From Pseudomonas abieticivorans (GTDB lineage: Bacteria; Pseudomonadota; Gammaproteobacteria; Pseudomonadales; Pseudomonadaceae): a DNA stretch of 64,000 bases. The DNA is taken from the NCBI RefSeq assembly GCF_023509015.1, contig NZ_CP094975.1:4457501-4521500 (forward strand), in the 5' to 3' direction. Below the pieces are notes generated by a model, which saw nothing but the letters and a program-made list of their open reading frames with translations, had not been told where the DNA came from and did no database searches. How positions within the stretch are numbered: position 1 is the stretch's first letter; each line of letters opens with the position of its first letter. This document shows positions 15,787 through 24,991 of the stretch, piece by piece. The position numbers and the translations under genes are program-made.

Positions 15787-17015
15787 AAGGGCAATACGCA
15801 GCGTTTACCGACGTGGCAATCATGGCGGCCGTGCGCACGCCCTGGGTCGACCTGGGTGGCGCGCTGGCGCAGGTATCGCCCATCGACCTGGGCATCAAGG
15901 TGGGCCGTGAGGTGCTGGCTCGCGCCGGGGTCGACCCGCACGCTGTCGACAGCGTGCTGGCCGGCTCCATGGCCCAGGCCAGTTTTGACGCTTACCTGTT
16001 GCCACGGCATATCGGCCTGTACAGCGGCGTGCCGCAACACGTGCCGGCACTGGGCGTGCAGCGCATCTGCGCCACCGGGTTCGAGTTGCTGCACCAGGCG
16101 GCGGGGCAGGTGCAAGGCGGGGCTCAGTTGGCGCTGTGCGTGGGCACCGAATCCATGTCGCGCAACCCGATTGCCGCCTACACCCACCGTGACGGTTTTC
16201 GCCTGGGCGGTGAGGTAGCGTTCAAGGACTTTCTGTGGGAAGCCCTGCACGACCCGGCACCGGGGCTGGACATGATCGCCACCGCAGAGAACCTGGCGAA
16301 GGAATACGGCCTGAGCCGCGAAGCCGTGGACCGCTATGCGCTGCTCAGCCACCAACGCGGGCTTGCGGCGCAGCAGTGCGGGTGGCTGGCCGAAGAGATT
16401 GTCGCGGTCGGCAACCAGGTTTTCGAACTGGACGGCTATCAACCGCGGGGCATCCAGTTGCCGCGTCGCATCAACGAGGTCAGCCAGGACAGCCATCCAC
16501 GAGCCAGCGACCTGATCGCGCTGTCGCGCTTGCACGCCGTGCATGCCGGTGGCGTGCAAACGGCGGGCAACAGTTGCGCCGTGGTTGACGGTGCGGCGGC
16601 GGCTTTGGTTGGACCGGTGTCGAGTCATTCACCGTCGCCGTTGGCTCACCTGTTGGCCAGTGCGGTGGTGGGTGTGGCACCGCAAACCATGGGCATCGGC
16701 CCGGTGCCGGCGATCCGCTTGCTGCTGCAACGCAGCGGGCTGACGCTGGGCGATATCGGCCGTTTCGAAATCAACGAAGCCCAAGGGGCGCAAGTGCTGG
16801 CCGTGGCCCAGGCGCTGGAACTGGACCACGAACGCTTGAATGCCCGTGGCGGCTCCATCGCCTTGGGCCACCCGCTGGCCGCCACCGGGTTGCGTCTGGT
16901 GATGACCCTGGCCCGGCAACTGCGCGAGCACAACCTGCGCTATGGCATCGCTGCGGCGTGCGTCGGTGGTGGCCAGGGCATGGCCGTGCTGATCGAAAAT
17001 CCGCTCCACCACTGA
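15783..17015 (+). CDS. aat: Thiolase (acetyl-CoA acetyltransferase) of the ferulate island
   Basis: A 410-residue thiolase. It keeps the nucleophilic Cys in QRICATGFELLH, the His of GHPLAATGLRLVM and the second Cys in AACVGGGQGMAV, so it should be active in thiolytic cleavage of a beta-ketoacyl-CoA. It is encoded directly after fcs with a 4-bp overlap and before acd, as in other Pseudomonas ferulate clusters where the gene is called aat. Ech already releases acetyl-CoA without a thiolase, so its role is uncertain; a beta-oxidative side route for ferulate or dihydroferulate is possible. Confidence 0.85.
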   Translation: MKGQYAAFTDVAIMAAVRTPWVDLGGALAQVSPIDLGIKVGREVLARAGVDPHAVDSVLAGSMAQASFDAYLLPRHIGLYSGVPQHVPALGVQRICATGFELLHQAAGQVQGGAQLALCVGTESMSRNPIAAYTHRDGFRLGGEVAFKDFLWEALHDPAPGLDMIATAENLAKEYGLSREAVDRYALLSHQRGLAAQQCGWLAEEIVAVGNQVFELDGYQPRGIQLPRRINEVSQDSHPRASDLIALSRLHAVHAGGVQTAGNSCAVVDGAAAALVGPVSSHSPSPLAHLLASAVVGVAPQTMGIGPVPAIRLLLQRSGLTLGDIGRFEINEAQGAQVLAVAQALELDHERLNARGGSIALGHPLAATGLRLVMTLARQLREHNLRYGIAAACVGGGQGMAVLIENPLHH

Positions 17016-17030
17016 GCCGGGAGGCTGTTT

Positions 17031-18704
17031 ATGTGGCAATACCAAGCGCCCCTGCGTGACATGCAATTTGTCCTCGAACACTGGTTGCAGGCCCCAAAGG
17101 CTTGGTCCCAGACAGAGGCTTTCGACACCCTGGACTTGCCTTTGGCGCTGCAGGTGCTGGAAGAGGCCGCGCGCTTTTGCAGCGGCGTGCTGGCGCCACT
17201 CAACGCCTCGGGTGATCGCCAGGGCTGTCGCTTTGACGGCGGTCACGTGCGCACCCCGGACGGCTTCGTCCAGGCCTACGCCGCCTACGTCGAAGGCGGC
17301 TGGCCGGCCTTGGCCTGTGCCGAGGCCGCGGGCGGGCAGGGCTTGCCGCAGGTACTGGACGCCGCGTTGCAGGAAATGCTCTACGCCAGCAACCACGGTT
17401 GGGCGATGTACACCGGCATCGCCCATGGCGCCTACCTGTGCCTGAAAACCCACGCGCCGCAATGGATACAAGACTGCTACCTGCCCCAAATCGTCAGCGG
17501 CCAAACCTTGCCCACCATGTGCCTGACCGAGCCCCAGGCCGGCAGCGATGTCGGCCTGTTGCGTTGCCGTGCCGAGCCGCAGGCCGATGGCAGTTACCGG
17601 TTGACCGGCAACAAGCTGTTCATCTCCGGTGGTGAACATGACCTGACCGAAAACATTCTGCACCTGGTGCTGGCGCGCTTGCCCGATGCTCCCGCAGGCA
17701 GCCGCGGTATTTCGCTGTTCCTGGTGCCCAAGCGCCTGGACAGCGGGGCGAATGCGCTGCGGTGCGACGGCATCGAACACAAGATGGGCATCAAGGGCAG
17801 CGCCACCTGTTCGTTGGTGTTCGACGGTGCCCAAGGTTGGCTGATCGGCGAGGCCCATCGCGGCCTGGCGGCGATGTTCGTGATGATGAACTCGGCGCGC
17901 CTGCACGTTGGCCTGCAAGGCTTGGGGCACACCGAGGCGGCGTTGCAGAACGCCTGGGGTTATGCCCAGGAACGCCAGCAGATGCGTGCTCCCTTGCGCC
18001 CGGCAGGTGCAGCGGCCCAAGCGGCAGACCCCATCCACTACCACCCGGCCATGCGCCGTACCCTGCTCACCCTCAAGGCCAAGTCCGAAGGCATGCGTGC
18101 CATTGGTTACTGGGCCGCGCACCTGCTCGACCAGGGCGATCTGCAGTTGGCGGAACTGCTGACGCCGATCATCAAGGCCTATTTCACCGAACAGGGCTTT
18201 GAACAGGCCAGCCAGGCCTTGCAGGTGTTCGGCGGCTACGGCTACGTGGCCGAGTTCGCCATCGAGCAGACGCTGCGCGACAGCCGCATCGCGATGATCT
18301 ACGAAGGCAGCAACGAGATTCAGGCCAATGACCTGTTGGTGCGCAAGGTACTGGGCGACGAAGGCCAGGCGTTCGAGCGTTTGTTGTCAGTGATGCGCGA
18401 AGAGGCGCCATTGGCATCGCTATGCGAGCGGTTGCAGGCCGTGGTGGCGCAGGTGCGCGACGACAGTATCGAAGACCCCGAGTACCCCTATCGCGCGGCG
18501 GGGGAGTTTTTGCGCTTGTGTGGCGTGGCCTTGCTGGCGTTTGCTTGGGCACGCACGGCGCGGGTCGCCGAACAATTGCCCGAGCCGCAGCGGGCGGAAA
18601 AACTCGAAACGGCGCGGTTCTTCTTTGCCTACTTGCTGCCCGAGGTCGATCAGCGCATTGCCTTGATCCGTGCCGCCAGGGCGCCCTTACCCTTCCTGGC
18701 CTAA
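17031..18704 (+). CDS. acd: Acyl-CoA dehydrogenase of the ferulate island
   Basis: A 557-residue FAD-dependent acyl-CoA dehydrogenase, longer than the usual 380-residue form because of N- and C-terminal extensions typical of the FadE5/phenylpropanoyl-type subgroup. Signatures are TMCLTEPQAGSDVGLLRC, KLFISGGEHDLTEN, and RDSRIAMIYEGSNEIQANDL with the catalytic Glu. The start is supported by GGGAGG; it lies 15 bp after aat. With aat it would permit alpha,beta-desaturation and thiolysis of aryl-propanoyl-CoA, such as dihydroferuloyl-CoA feeding into Ech. That is inference. Confidence 0.85.
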   Translation: MWQYQAPLRDMQFVLEHWLQAPKAWSQTEAFDTLDLPLALQVLEEAARFCSGVLAPLNASGDRQGCRFDGGHVRTPDGFVQAYAAYVEGGWPALACAEAAGGQGLPQVLDAALQEMLYASNHGWAMYTGIAHGAYLCLKTHAPQWIQDCYLPQIVSGQTLPTMCLTEPQAGSDVGLLRCRAEPQADGSYRLTGNKLFISGGEHDLTENILHLVLARLPDAPAGSRGISLFLVPKRLDSGANALRCDGIEHKMGIKGSATCSLVFDGAQGWLIGEAHRGLAAMFVMMNSARLHVGLQGLGHTEAALQNAWGYAQERQQMRAPLRPAGAAAQAADPIHYHPAMRRTLLTLKAKSEGMRAIGYWAAHLLDQGDLQLAELLTPIIKAYFTEQGFEQASQALQVFGGYGYVAEFAIEQTLRDSRIAMIYEGSNEIQANDLLVRKVLGDEGQAFERLLSVMREEAPLASLCERLQAVVAQVRDDSIEDPEYPYRAAGEFLRLCGVALLAFAWARTARVAEQLPEPQRAEKLETARFFFAYLLPEVDQRIALIRAARAPLPFLA

Positions 18705-18765
18705 CCCTGCGCACCACGCCGGGCTTGCGTTACTATGGCGCTTCACGTGTTCTGGAAGTGCCTGG

Positions 18766-19479
18766 ATGAGCAAGCCTGGTCAAATGGTGCTGGTGGCGCT
18801 GCGCAAGATGATCGCCTCGGGCGAACTGGCGGCCGGCGAGCGGCTGATGGAAATCCCCACCGCCGAGCTGTTCGGCGTGTCCCGCATGCCGGTGCGCATG
18901 GCGTTCCGTACCTTGGAGCAGGAAGGCCTGTTGGTGCGTTTTGGCGCCCGGGGCTTCCAGGTGCGTTCGGTCAGCGCCGAGGACATCGCCGGCGCGGTCG
19001 AGGTGCGTGGGGTGTTGGAAGGCCTGGCGGCGCGGCAAACGGCCGAACGCGGCCTGTCGGCCGAGGGGCGAGTCATCCTTGAGCAGTGCTTGATCCAAGG
19101 CGATGAACTGTTCGATAAAGGCTTCGTCACTGAAGACGATCTAGAGGTGTATCACGACCTCAATATGCGCTTTCACCAGGTGATCGTGGCGGGCAGCCAC
19201 AACCCGGCCATCGCCGATGCCTTGGCCCGCAACGACCACCTGCCATTCGCCTCGGTCACCGCGCTGGCCGTCGATCGCAAGGACATGGCCCGGGAATACA
19301 AGCGCTTCAACTACGCGCACATGCAGCACCACTCGGTGTTCGACGCCTTGGTCAATGGCCAAGGTGCCCGGGCCGAAGCCTTGATGCGCGAGCACGCCAA
19401 TGCCACCTTGCGCTACGCCGAGACCTTTGGCTCGGCGGCGGCCACGGAGCGGATGAAGGTCATTCATCGCGCCCAGTAA
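18766..19479 (+). CDS. vanR: VanR, GntR/FCD-family repressor of vanAB
   Basis: A 237-residue GntR-family repressor: an N-terminal winged helix (ALRKMIASGELAAGERLMEI, then LFGVSRMPVRMAFRTLEQEG) followed by an all-helical FCD effector domain with the metal/ligand Asp/His set (DLNMRFHQVIV, HHSVFDALVNGQ). It lies tail to tail with vanB with no gap, the standard place for VanR, which releases its operator on binding vanillate. ATG 18766 has a weak ribosome-binding site (CTGGAAGTG about 9 nt upstream). A fitting operator lies over the vanA promoter at 21525-21532. Confidence 0.9.
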   Translation: MSKPGQMVLVALRKMIASGELAAGERLMEIPTAELFGVSRMPVRMAFRTLEQEGLLVRFGARGFQVRSVSAEDIAGAVEVRGVLEGLAARQTAERGLSAEGRVILEQCLIQGDELFDKGFVTEDDLEVYHDLNMRFHQVIVAGSHNPAIADALARNDHLPFASVTALAVDRKDMAREYKRFNYAHMQHHSVFDALVNGQGARAEALMREHANATLRYAETFGSAAATERMKVIHRAQ

Positions 19480-20430
19480 TCAGATGTCCAGCACCAGCAG
19501 CGGGGTTTTCGAGCGCGAGCAGCACGGCGTGAATTGATCGTTGAGCGCCTGTTCGGCTGGCGTCATGTACATGTCGCGGTGTTCCGGCACGCCCTCCAGC
19601 ACGCGGGTCAGGCAGGTGCCGCAGATACCCTGTTCGCACGACAGTTGGATCTCGACGCCGTGGCTTTCCAGCACCTGGGCGACGCTGCGGTCTGCCGCCA
19701 CGTCGAACACCTGGCCGGTACTGGCGACCTTGACCTTGAAGCTGCCGTCGTTGGCCGTGTCGGTGGGGGCAGCGGCAAAGTATTCGCGGTGCAGTTGCTC
19801 TTCGGCCCAGCCCTGTGCCCGGGCGCTGTCCAGTATGTGCTGCATGAAGCCACCCGGGCCGCACACGTACAGATGCCGCTGCGCGTGCGGGCCGGCCAGT
19901 ACCTGCGCGGCATTGAGCGCGGTGGCGGGCTGTTCGTCGAAATGCAGGGTTACCCGATCGGCAAAGGGCGAGGCTTGCAGGCGCTCGACAAAGGCTGCGC
20001 GCTCGGCGGAGCGGGCGCAGTAATGCAGCTCGAATTGCGCGCCGCTGCGGGCCAGGTGCTCGGCCATGCACAGGATCGGCGTAATGCCGATGCCGCCGGC
20101 AAACAGCAGGCTGCGCTGGGCGTTTTCGGCCAGGGGGAACAGGTTGCGCGGCGCGCTGATGGTCAGGCGCGCACCGGCTTGCAACTGCTGGTGCACGGCG
20201 TGGGAACCGCCCCTTGAGGCTGGGTCCTTGAGCACGCCGATCAGGTAGCGATGCCGCTCCCCAGGGTGGTTGCACAGGGAGTATTGGCGCACCAGCCCGC
20301 CAGGCAGGTGCACATCGATATGCGCGCCGGCGCTGAACGCCGGTAGCGGGGCGCCGTCCACGGCGGCCAGTTCCAGGCTGCAGATGTCCAGCGCCTCGTC
20401 GTTGCGGGCCAGCACGGTGACCTCGATCAT
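19480..20430 (-). CDS. vanB: Vanillate O-demethylase, reductase subunit
   Basis: A 316-residue class IA oxygenase reductase that passes electrons from NADH to VanA. The order is an FMN-binding barrel ([16 protein letters not shown]), an NAD-binding domain ([19 protein letters not shown]), and a C-terminal plant-type ferredoxin with four Cys ([19 protein letters not shown], plus the later FTPCCSRS region). The start overlaps the vanA stop (ATGA), so the two are coupled. Converts vanillate to protocatechuate with VanA, completing the island. Confidence 0.95.
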   Translation of the reverse strand: MIEVTVLARNDEALDICSLELAAVDGAPLPAFSAGAHIDVHLPGGLVRQYSLCNHPGERHRYLIGVLKDPASRGGSHAVHQQLQAGARLTISAPRNLFPLAENAQRSLLFAGGIGITPILCMAEHLARSGAQFELHYCARSAERAAFVERLQASPFADRVTLHFDEQPATALNAAQVLAGPHAQRHLYVCGPGGFMQHILDSARAQGWAEEQLHREYFAAAPTDTANDGSFKVKVASTGQVFDVAADRSVAQVLESHGVEIQLSCEQGICGTCLTRVLEGVPEHRDMYMTPAEQALNDQFTPCCSRSKTPLLVLDI

Positions 20431-21488
20431 TGCGCGACTCCCGTTGGGATCAGTTGCGGCGTGGCGTGTTCCCGGGCGATCAGGCGGTCCAGCACTTTGC
20501 GCGACTGCACACCGCCGGCGTCGATGTTGAGTTTGAGCAGGTTGCGCTGGGGGTGTTTGAGCAGGTTCAGCTGTTGGCGTTCGAGCATCTCCAGGTCTTC
20601 GCTGAAAATTTTGCCTTGGCCTTCGCGGATGCTCGCGGTGAGCGCTTCGTCCCGTGGGTTGAAGTGGCGCGCCATGCCCCAGAAGTACCAGATGGAGGTG
20701 TCGGTTTCCGGGGTGATGAAATCGACCACGATGCTCGAGGCCTTGAACTGGGCGGGGGCGTTGTAGCCACCCTTGCCGGCGTGGGCCACGCCCACCTCGA
20801 TCAGTACGTGGCTGGGCGGGCTGAAGCGGCAGATCTGCCAGCGGTCCACCGGCACGTCATCGGCCAGGTTGTTGCCGCGCAGTGCCATGCGCCAGAAGGG
20901 CGGGGCCATGATGTTTTCCATGTGCCGGGCAGTGACTACTTCGTCGCCTTCGACGGTGGTCACCGGGGCGGCCTCATCGATTTCCTTTTGGCCGATGCTG
21001 GAAGCGTGCACGTAGGTCTCGTGCGTCAGGTCCATCAGGTTGTCGATCATCAGCCGGTAGTCACAGCCGATGTGAAACAGGCCGCCGCCATAGGCCCATT
21101 CGTCGCTTTCGGCCCATTCCAGGTGGTGGATCAAGGCCGGGTCGGCTTGAGCCTGGTTACCGGGCCAAACCCAGATAAAACCATGGCGCTCCACCACCGC
21201 GAAGGTTTTGTTGCAGGGGAAGCCGCGTACGCGTTGGCCGGGCATCTCGACGGTCTTGCCGTCACAACCCATCACCAGGCCGTGGTAGCCGCACACCAGG
21301 TTGCCGTCTTGCACATACCCAAGCGACAACGGCGCCCCGCGGTGGGGGCAGAAATCCTCGACGGCAGCGACTTTGCCTTCCAGGCCACGGTAAAAAACGA
21401 TGCGCTCGCCACAGATCTGCCGGCCCAGGGGCTTGCTGTCGATTTCATCGGGGGTGCAGGCGACGTACCAGGTGTTTTTTGGATACAT
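20427..21488 (-). CDS. vanA: Vanillate O-demethylase, oxygenase subunit
   Basis: A 353-residue Rieske non-haem iron oxygenase. The N-terminal Rieske [2Fe-2S] ligands are [11 protein letters not shown] and CGYHGL. The mononuclear iron site follows in the C-terminal part: the region [17 protein letters not shown] gives the two His, and an Asp follows later. It removes the methyl group of vanillate as formaldehyde to give protocatechuate. The start [15 protein letters not shown] is the family start and has GGAG about 6 nt upstream. First gene of vanAB, with a TTGACA promoter and a VanR-type operator upstream. Confidence 0.95.
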   Translation of the reverse strand: MYPKNTWYVACTPDEIDSKPLGRQICGERIVFYRGLEGKVAAVEDFCPHRGAPLSLGYVQDGNLVCGYHGLVMGCDGKTVEMPGQRVRGFPCNKTFAVVERHGFIWVWPGNQAQADPALIHHLEWAESDEWAYGGGLFHIGCDYRLMIDNLMDLTHETYVHASSIGQKEIDEAAPVTTVEGDEVVTARHMENIMAPPFWRMALRGNNLADDVPVDRWQICRFSPPSHVLIEVGVAHAGKGGYNAPAQFKASSIVVDFITPETDTSIWYFWGMARHFNPRDEALTASIREGQGKIFSEDLEMLERQQLNLLKHPQRNLLKLNIDAGGVQSRKVLDRLIAREHATPQLIPTGVAQ

Positions 21489-21508
21489 GGAGGTTCTCCA
21501 GGCTTAGA

Positions 21509-21516
21509 TTGTTTTT
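21509..21516 (-). promoter_or_regulatory. Candidate Crc/Hfq motif before vanA
   Basis: AAAAACAA on the minus strand (AANAANAA type), 20-27 nt upstream of the vanA start and inside the expected leader. Confidence 0.45.
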
Positions 21517-21524
21517 ATAGTTGC

Positions 21525-21561
21525 TGGATCCATTGAAGTGGTTTTTGTGGCTTTTTGTCAA
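21525..21561 (-). promoter_or_regulatory. vanA promoter with VanR operator
   Basis: On the minus strand TTGACA (21556-21561), a 17-bp spacer and TTCAAT (21533-21538) form a promoter. TGGATCCA (21525-21532), a perfect palindrome, sits at the expected transcription start. A second pair of half sites, ATTGGAT (21565-21571) and ATCCATT (21580-21586), lies upstream. The known VanR operator of Caulobacter is ATTGGATCCAAT, which the first site resembles closely. Confidence 0.65.
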
Positions 21562-21604
21562 GCTATTGGATTTTTATGTATCCATTGTGAGGGCTATGGG
21601 TCAC

Positions 21605-21637
21605 AAAAAAGCCCGCGAGGAAACCAGGCGGGCTTTG
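21605..21637 (-). terminator. Rho-independent terminator of the PA2817-type gene
   Basis: On the minus strand AAAGCCCGCC, a loop, then GCGGGCTTTTTT: a GC-rich stem followed by a T run, 18 bp past the stop at 21655. The orientation fits the minus-strand gene only. Confidence 0.85.
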
Positions 21638-21654
21638 GGTCGTGCGGGTTTGGC

Positions 21655-22065
21655 TTAGTGCTTGCTGTCCTGCGCCGACATCGCCAGCAGGTGTTTCTCC
21701 TGGTTCCAGTCGAACGGCTCTTCGTTCTCTTGAGCTTCGAAGCGGCGCTCTTCCAGGGCCTGGTACAGGTCGATCTCGTCATCCGGCATGTAGTGCAGGC
21801 AGTCGCCGGCGAAATACCACAGCAGGTCGCGTGGAATCAGGTGGGCGATCTGCGGGTAGCGGGTGATCACCTGGCACATGATGTCCTGGCCCAGGTACTG
21901 GCTCTCGATCGGATCGACCGGCAACTGCGCGCGCAGTTCGTCGAAACGCTCCAGGAACAGCGCGTGGCTTTCTTCCGGCACCTGTTCGGCTTCACCCAGG
22001 GCCACGAGGATGGTACGCAGGTGATCGAGCAGAATCAGATGGTGCTCGAGGTGGGAATTGGCCAT
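21655..22065 (-). CDS. PA2817-family conserved protein
   Basis: A 136-residue soluble, acidic protein (HLILLDHLRTILVALGEAEQ, then FAGDCLHYMPDDEIDLYQAL). It matches what is annotated in Pseudomonas as the PA2817 family, which has no known function. It is rich in helix-forming residues and Asp/Glu; no catalytic motif, membrane segment or metal site is evident apart from a single Cys in the CLHYMPDDE region. The ATG has GAGG 8 nt upstream. It lies between vanA and fadE on the same strand with its own terminator. Confidence 0.75.
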   Translation of the reverse strand: MANSHLEHHLILLDHLRTILVALGEAEQVPEESHALFLERFDELRAQLPVDPIESQYLGQDIMCQVITRYPQIAHLIPRDLLWYFAGDCLHYMPDDEIDLYQALEERRFEAQENEEPFDWNQEKHLLAMSAQDSKH

Positions 22066-22136
22066 GGTGTGATCCTCTTGAATAAAACAGGCGCGCGAGT
22101 ATACGGCTCCACGCGCCCGGTGTCTGCGCGTGGCGA

Positions 22137-24584
22137 CTACCGTACCGTGTCGGTAACGCGTTGCAGTTGCTCCTTGCTGAAGTCATCCACGTCGATCACC
22201 TTGCGCCGCGCGGCCTCGGCGCGGCGCAGGGTTTGGGCTTCGCCGGCCTGCAACACGCCGGCGTTGAGCGCCGCGTCGATCGGGTGTTCGCCGGCGGCCG
22301 GGGTAAACTGGCCGGCCTTGAGCGCCACGTGGAGTTTTTTCTGCAGCGGCTGGGCCGCGAGCAGCAGGTCGCAGGCAACCTGCAGCGCGCCGACCGGGTC
22401 GTCTTCGCCTTGCGGGCGGTAGCAACCGGCAAGCAGCTCTTCCAGCGCCGGATCGCCCTTGGCGCGGCCGATGATGCTGGCCACCTCGGCGTCCAGTTCA
22501 TCCGAAGGGCCGGTATGCCGGCGGCCAAACGGGAACACGATCACCCGCAGCAGGCAGCCGAGCACGCGGCTCGGGAAGTTTTTCAACAACGCGTCCAGGG
22601 CGTGTTCGGCCTGGCCCAGGCTTTCTTCCATGGCCCAGCACAGCAGCGGGCGCAGGTGCTCCGGCGAGTTCAGGTCATGGTAGCGCTTGAGCGCGGCGCT
22701 GCTCAGGTACAGGTGGCTGAGTACGTCGCCCAGGCGCGCCGACAGCCGTTCGCGGCGTTTCAGTTCGCCGCCCAGCAGCATCATGCTCAGGTCTGCCAGC
22801 AGCGCGAACGCCGCCGCCTGGCGGTTCAGGGCGCGGAAGTAGCCTTGGCTCAGGCTATCACCGGGGGCGTGTTCGAAATGCCCCAGGCCCAGGTTCAAGA
22901 CCAGGGTGCTGGCGGCATTGCTCACGGCAAAGCCGACGTGCTTGAGCAGCAAGGCGTCGAACTCCACCAGCGCCTGGGCTTTGTCTTCGCGAGCGGCGAG
23001 GGCCATCTCCTTGAGCACGAAGGGGTGGCAGCGAATGGCGCCCTGGCCGAAGATCATCAGGTTGCGCGACAGAATGTTCGCGCCTTCCACGGTGATGAAG
23101 ATCGGCGCGCCTTGCCAACTGCGCCCCAGGTAGTTGTTGGGGCCCATGATGATGCCTTTGCCGCCGTGCACGTCCATGGCGTGGCTGATGCATTCACGGC
23201 CGCGTTCGGTCAGGTGGTACTTGAGGATCGCTGACAGCACCGAAGGTTTTTCGCCCAGGTCCACGGCGTTGGCGGTAAGCATGCGCGCAGCGTCCATCAG
23301 CCAAGCGTTGCCACCGATGCGGGCCAGGGACTCCTGGATGCCCTCGAAGGCGGCGAGGGGCACGTTGAACTGCTCGCGCACCTGGGTGTACTGGCCGGTG
23401 ACCAGGCTTGTGTACTTGGCCGCGCCGGTACCGACCGCGGGCAGGGAGATCGAACGGCCTACCGACAGGCAGTTCATCAGCATCATCCAGCCCTGGCCAA
23501 GCATCTTTTGGCCACCGATCAGGTAGTCCAGGGGGATGAACACGTCCTTGCCCCAGTTGGGCCCGTTCATGAACGCGGCGCCCAGAGGCAGGTGACGGCG
23601 GCCGATCTCGACGCCTTCGGTGTCGGTGGGGATCAACGCCAGGCTGATGCCCAGGTCTTCTTCCTCGCCCAGCAAGTGGTCTGGGTCATAGGCCTTGAAC
23701 GCCAGGCCCAGCAGGGTGGCGACCGGGCCCAGGGTGATGTAGCGTTTTTCCCAGTTCAGGCGCAGGCCCAGGACTTCTTCGCCTTGCCACTGGCCTTTGC
23801 AGATGATCCCGGTGTCGGGCATGGAGCCGGCGTCGGAGCCGGCCAGGGGGCCGGTGAGGCCAAAGCAGGGGATTTCTTCACCGCGGGCCAGGCGCGGCAG
23901 GTAGTAGCTGCGCTGTTCGTCGGTGCCGTAGTGCAGCAGCAACTCGGCCGGGCCCAGGGAGTTGGGCACCATCACGGTGGACGCCAGGTCGCCGCTGCGG
24001 GTCGCCAGTTTCATCGCCACTTGGGAGTGAGCGTAGGCAGAGAAGCCTTTGCCGCCGAATTCCTTGGGGATGATGAGCGCAAAAAAGCCTTGATCCTTGA
24101 TAAACGCCCAGGCTTGGGGCGGCAGGTCCAGGTCTTGGCCGATCTGCCAGTCACTGACCATGGCACACAGTTGCTCGGCGGGGCCGTCGATAAAGGCCTG
24201 TTCCTCCTCGCTCATTTGCGCCTTGGGGTAGGCCAGCAGGGTGTTCCAGTCGGGGCGACCGCTGAACAACTCGCCGTCCCACCACACGGTACCGGCGTCG
24301 ATGGCTTCGCGCTCGGTTTGTGACATCGGCGGCAGGGTGCGCTGGAACCAGGCGAACAGCGGCGCGGTGAACAGCTTGCGGCGCAGTTCCGGCAGCAGTA
24401 TGGGTAGCGCGGCGGCCACCAGCAGCAACCAGAAAATCGTCAACAGCCAGCCCGGCGCGCGGCTAAATACACCCATTGCCACCAGGTACACCGCCACGAT
24501 GGCCATGGCCGGTAGCACGGCGATGCGCCGATGGGCCAGCCAGGCAATGCCGATCACCAGCACCACAATCCACAACACGAGCAT
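22137..24584 (-). CDS. fadE: Acyl-CoA dehydrogenase FadE
   Basis: An 815-residue FadE, the membrane-associated first enzyme of fatty-acid beta-oxidation. Two N-terminal hydrophobic segments (MLVLWIVVLVIGIAWLA and the AIVAVYLVAMGVF/LLLVAAALPILL stretch) precede the dehydrogenase core (TGPLAGSDAGSMPDTG, WEKRYITLGPVATLLGLAF, GGKGIIMGPNNYLGRSW), with a C-terminal DUF1974-type helical domain after about residue 530. The frame is open 138 codons further upstream, but ATG 24584 follows GGAGG with correct spacing and matches family length (814-815). A monocistronic unit preceded by repeat-rich DNA. Confidence 0.93.
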   Translation of the reverse strand: MLVLWIVVLVIGIAWLAHRRIAVLPAMAIVAVYLVAMGVFSRAPGWLLTIFWLLLVAAALPILLPELRRKLFTAPLFAWFQRTLPPMSQTEREAIDAGTVWWDGELFSGRPDWNTLLAYPKAQMSEEEQAFIDGPAEQLCAMVSDWQIGQDLDLPPQAWAFIKDQGFFALIIPKEFGGKGFSAYAHSQVAMKLATRSGDLASTVMVPNSLGPAELLLHYGTDEQRSYYLPRLARGEEIPCFGLTGPLAGSDAGSMPDTGIICKGQWQGEEVLGLRLNWEKRYITLGPVATLLGLAFKAYDPDHLLGEEEDLGISLALIPTDTEGVEIGRRHLPLGAAFMNGPNWGKDVFIPLDYLIGGQKMLGQGWMMLMNCLSVGRSISLPAVGTGAAKYTSLVTGQYTQVREQFNVPLAAFEGIQESLARIGGNAWLMDAARMLTANAVDLGEKPSVLSAILKYHLTERGRECISHAMDVHGGKGIIMGPNNYLGRSWQGAPIFITVEGANILSRNLMIFGQGAIRCHPFVLKEMALAAREDKAQALVEFDALLLKHVGFAVSNAASTLVLNLGLGHFEHAPGDSLSQGYFRALNRQAAAFALLADLSMMLLGGELKRRERLSARLGDVLSHLYLSSAALKRYHDLNSPEHLRPLLCWAMEESLGQAEHALDALLKNFPSRVLGCLLRVIVFPFGRRHTGPSDELDAEVASIIGRAKGDPALEELLAGCYRPQGEDDPVGALQVACDLLLAAQPLQKKLHVALKAGQFTPAAGEHPIDAALNAGVLQAGEAQTLRRAEAARRKVIDVDDFSKEQLQRVTDTVR

Positions 24585-24780
24585 ATGCTTTCCTCCATGA
24601 CCACAGGGCGATAGCACAAGAGCGTAGACGCCCCGGTGCCTCAGTAGTGACCGTGGTCGGGGCGGGGAGTTCTGCCATGCGACAAGGGGCAGGACTGCAC
24701 GCGATGCTCTAGCCCTGTTGCCAGCGCGGCGTTGACTGCGTTCGACGTTCGCGTTTGATGGGCAGTGAGCAAAGCAGATG

Positions 24781-24877
24781 TACCTGCAGTACACCCCAAG
24801 GCAGTCAACCCCTCTCCCACACAAAGCCCTGAAAATGCACCTGCAGTACCCCCAAGGCAGGCAACGCCTCTCCACCA
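24781..24877. repeat. Imperfect direct repeat (two copies of about 39 bp) upstream of fadE
   Basis: ACCTGCAGTACACCCCAAGG (from 24782) and ACCTGCAGTACCCCCAAGGC (from 24840) begin two similar blocks, both followed by CAxxCAAC and CCTCTCC. They sit about 200-300 bp before the fadE start. The gap 24585-25081 otherwise contains a REPIN and promoter DNA, and no gene. Confidence 0.6.
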
Positions 24878-24895
24878 GACTGCGGCACGTTGCAA

Positions 24896-24991
24896 TGGGA
24901 GCAAGCCTTGCTTGCGATAGGCCGCGCGGGCGGCCGGTAGTGGCCGCTATTGAGTCGCCAACCAAGCCCATCGCAACCAAGCTTGCTCCCA
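24896..24991. repeat. REPIN upstream of the GST gene
   Basis: TGGGAGCAAGCCTTGCTTGC at the left and the inverse (ATCGCAACCAAGCTTGCTCC, then CA) at the right flank about 50 bp. Same family as the pair at 4344-4614 but with a different spacer. Confidence 0.8.

Noticed and set aside
16629..18122. 497-codon minus-strand frame across aat and acd
   Set aside because: Spans two well-supported genes on the other strand and shows no family motif.
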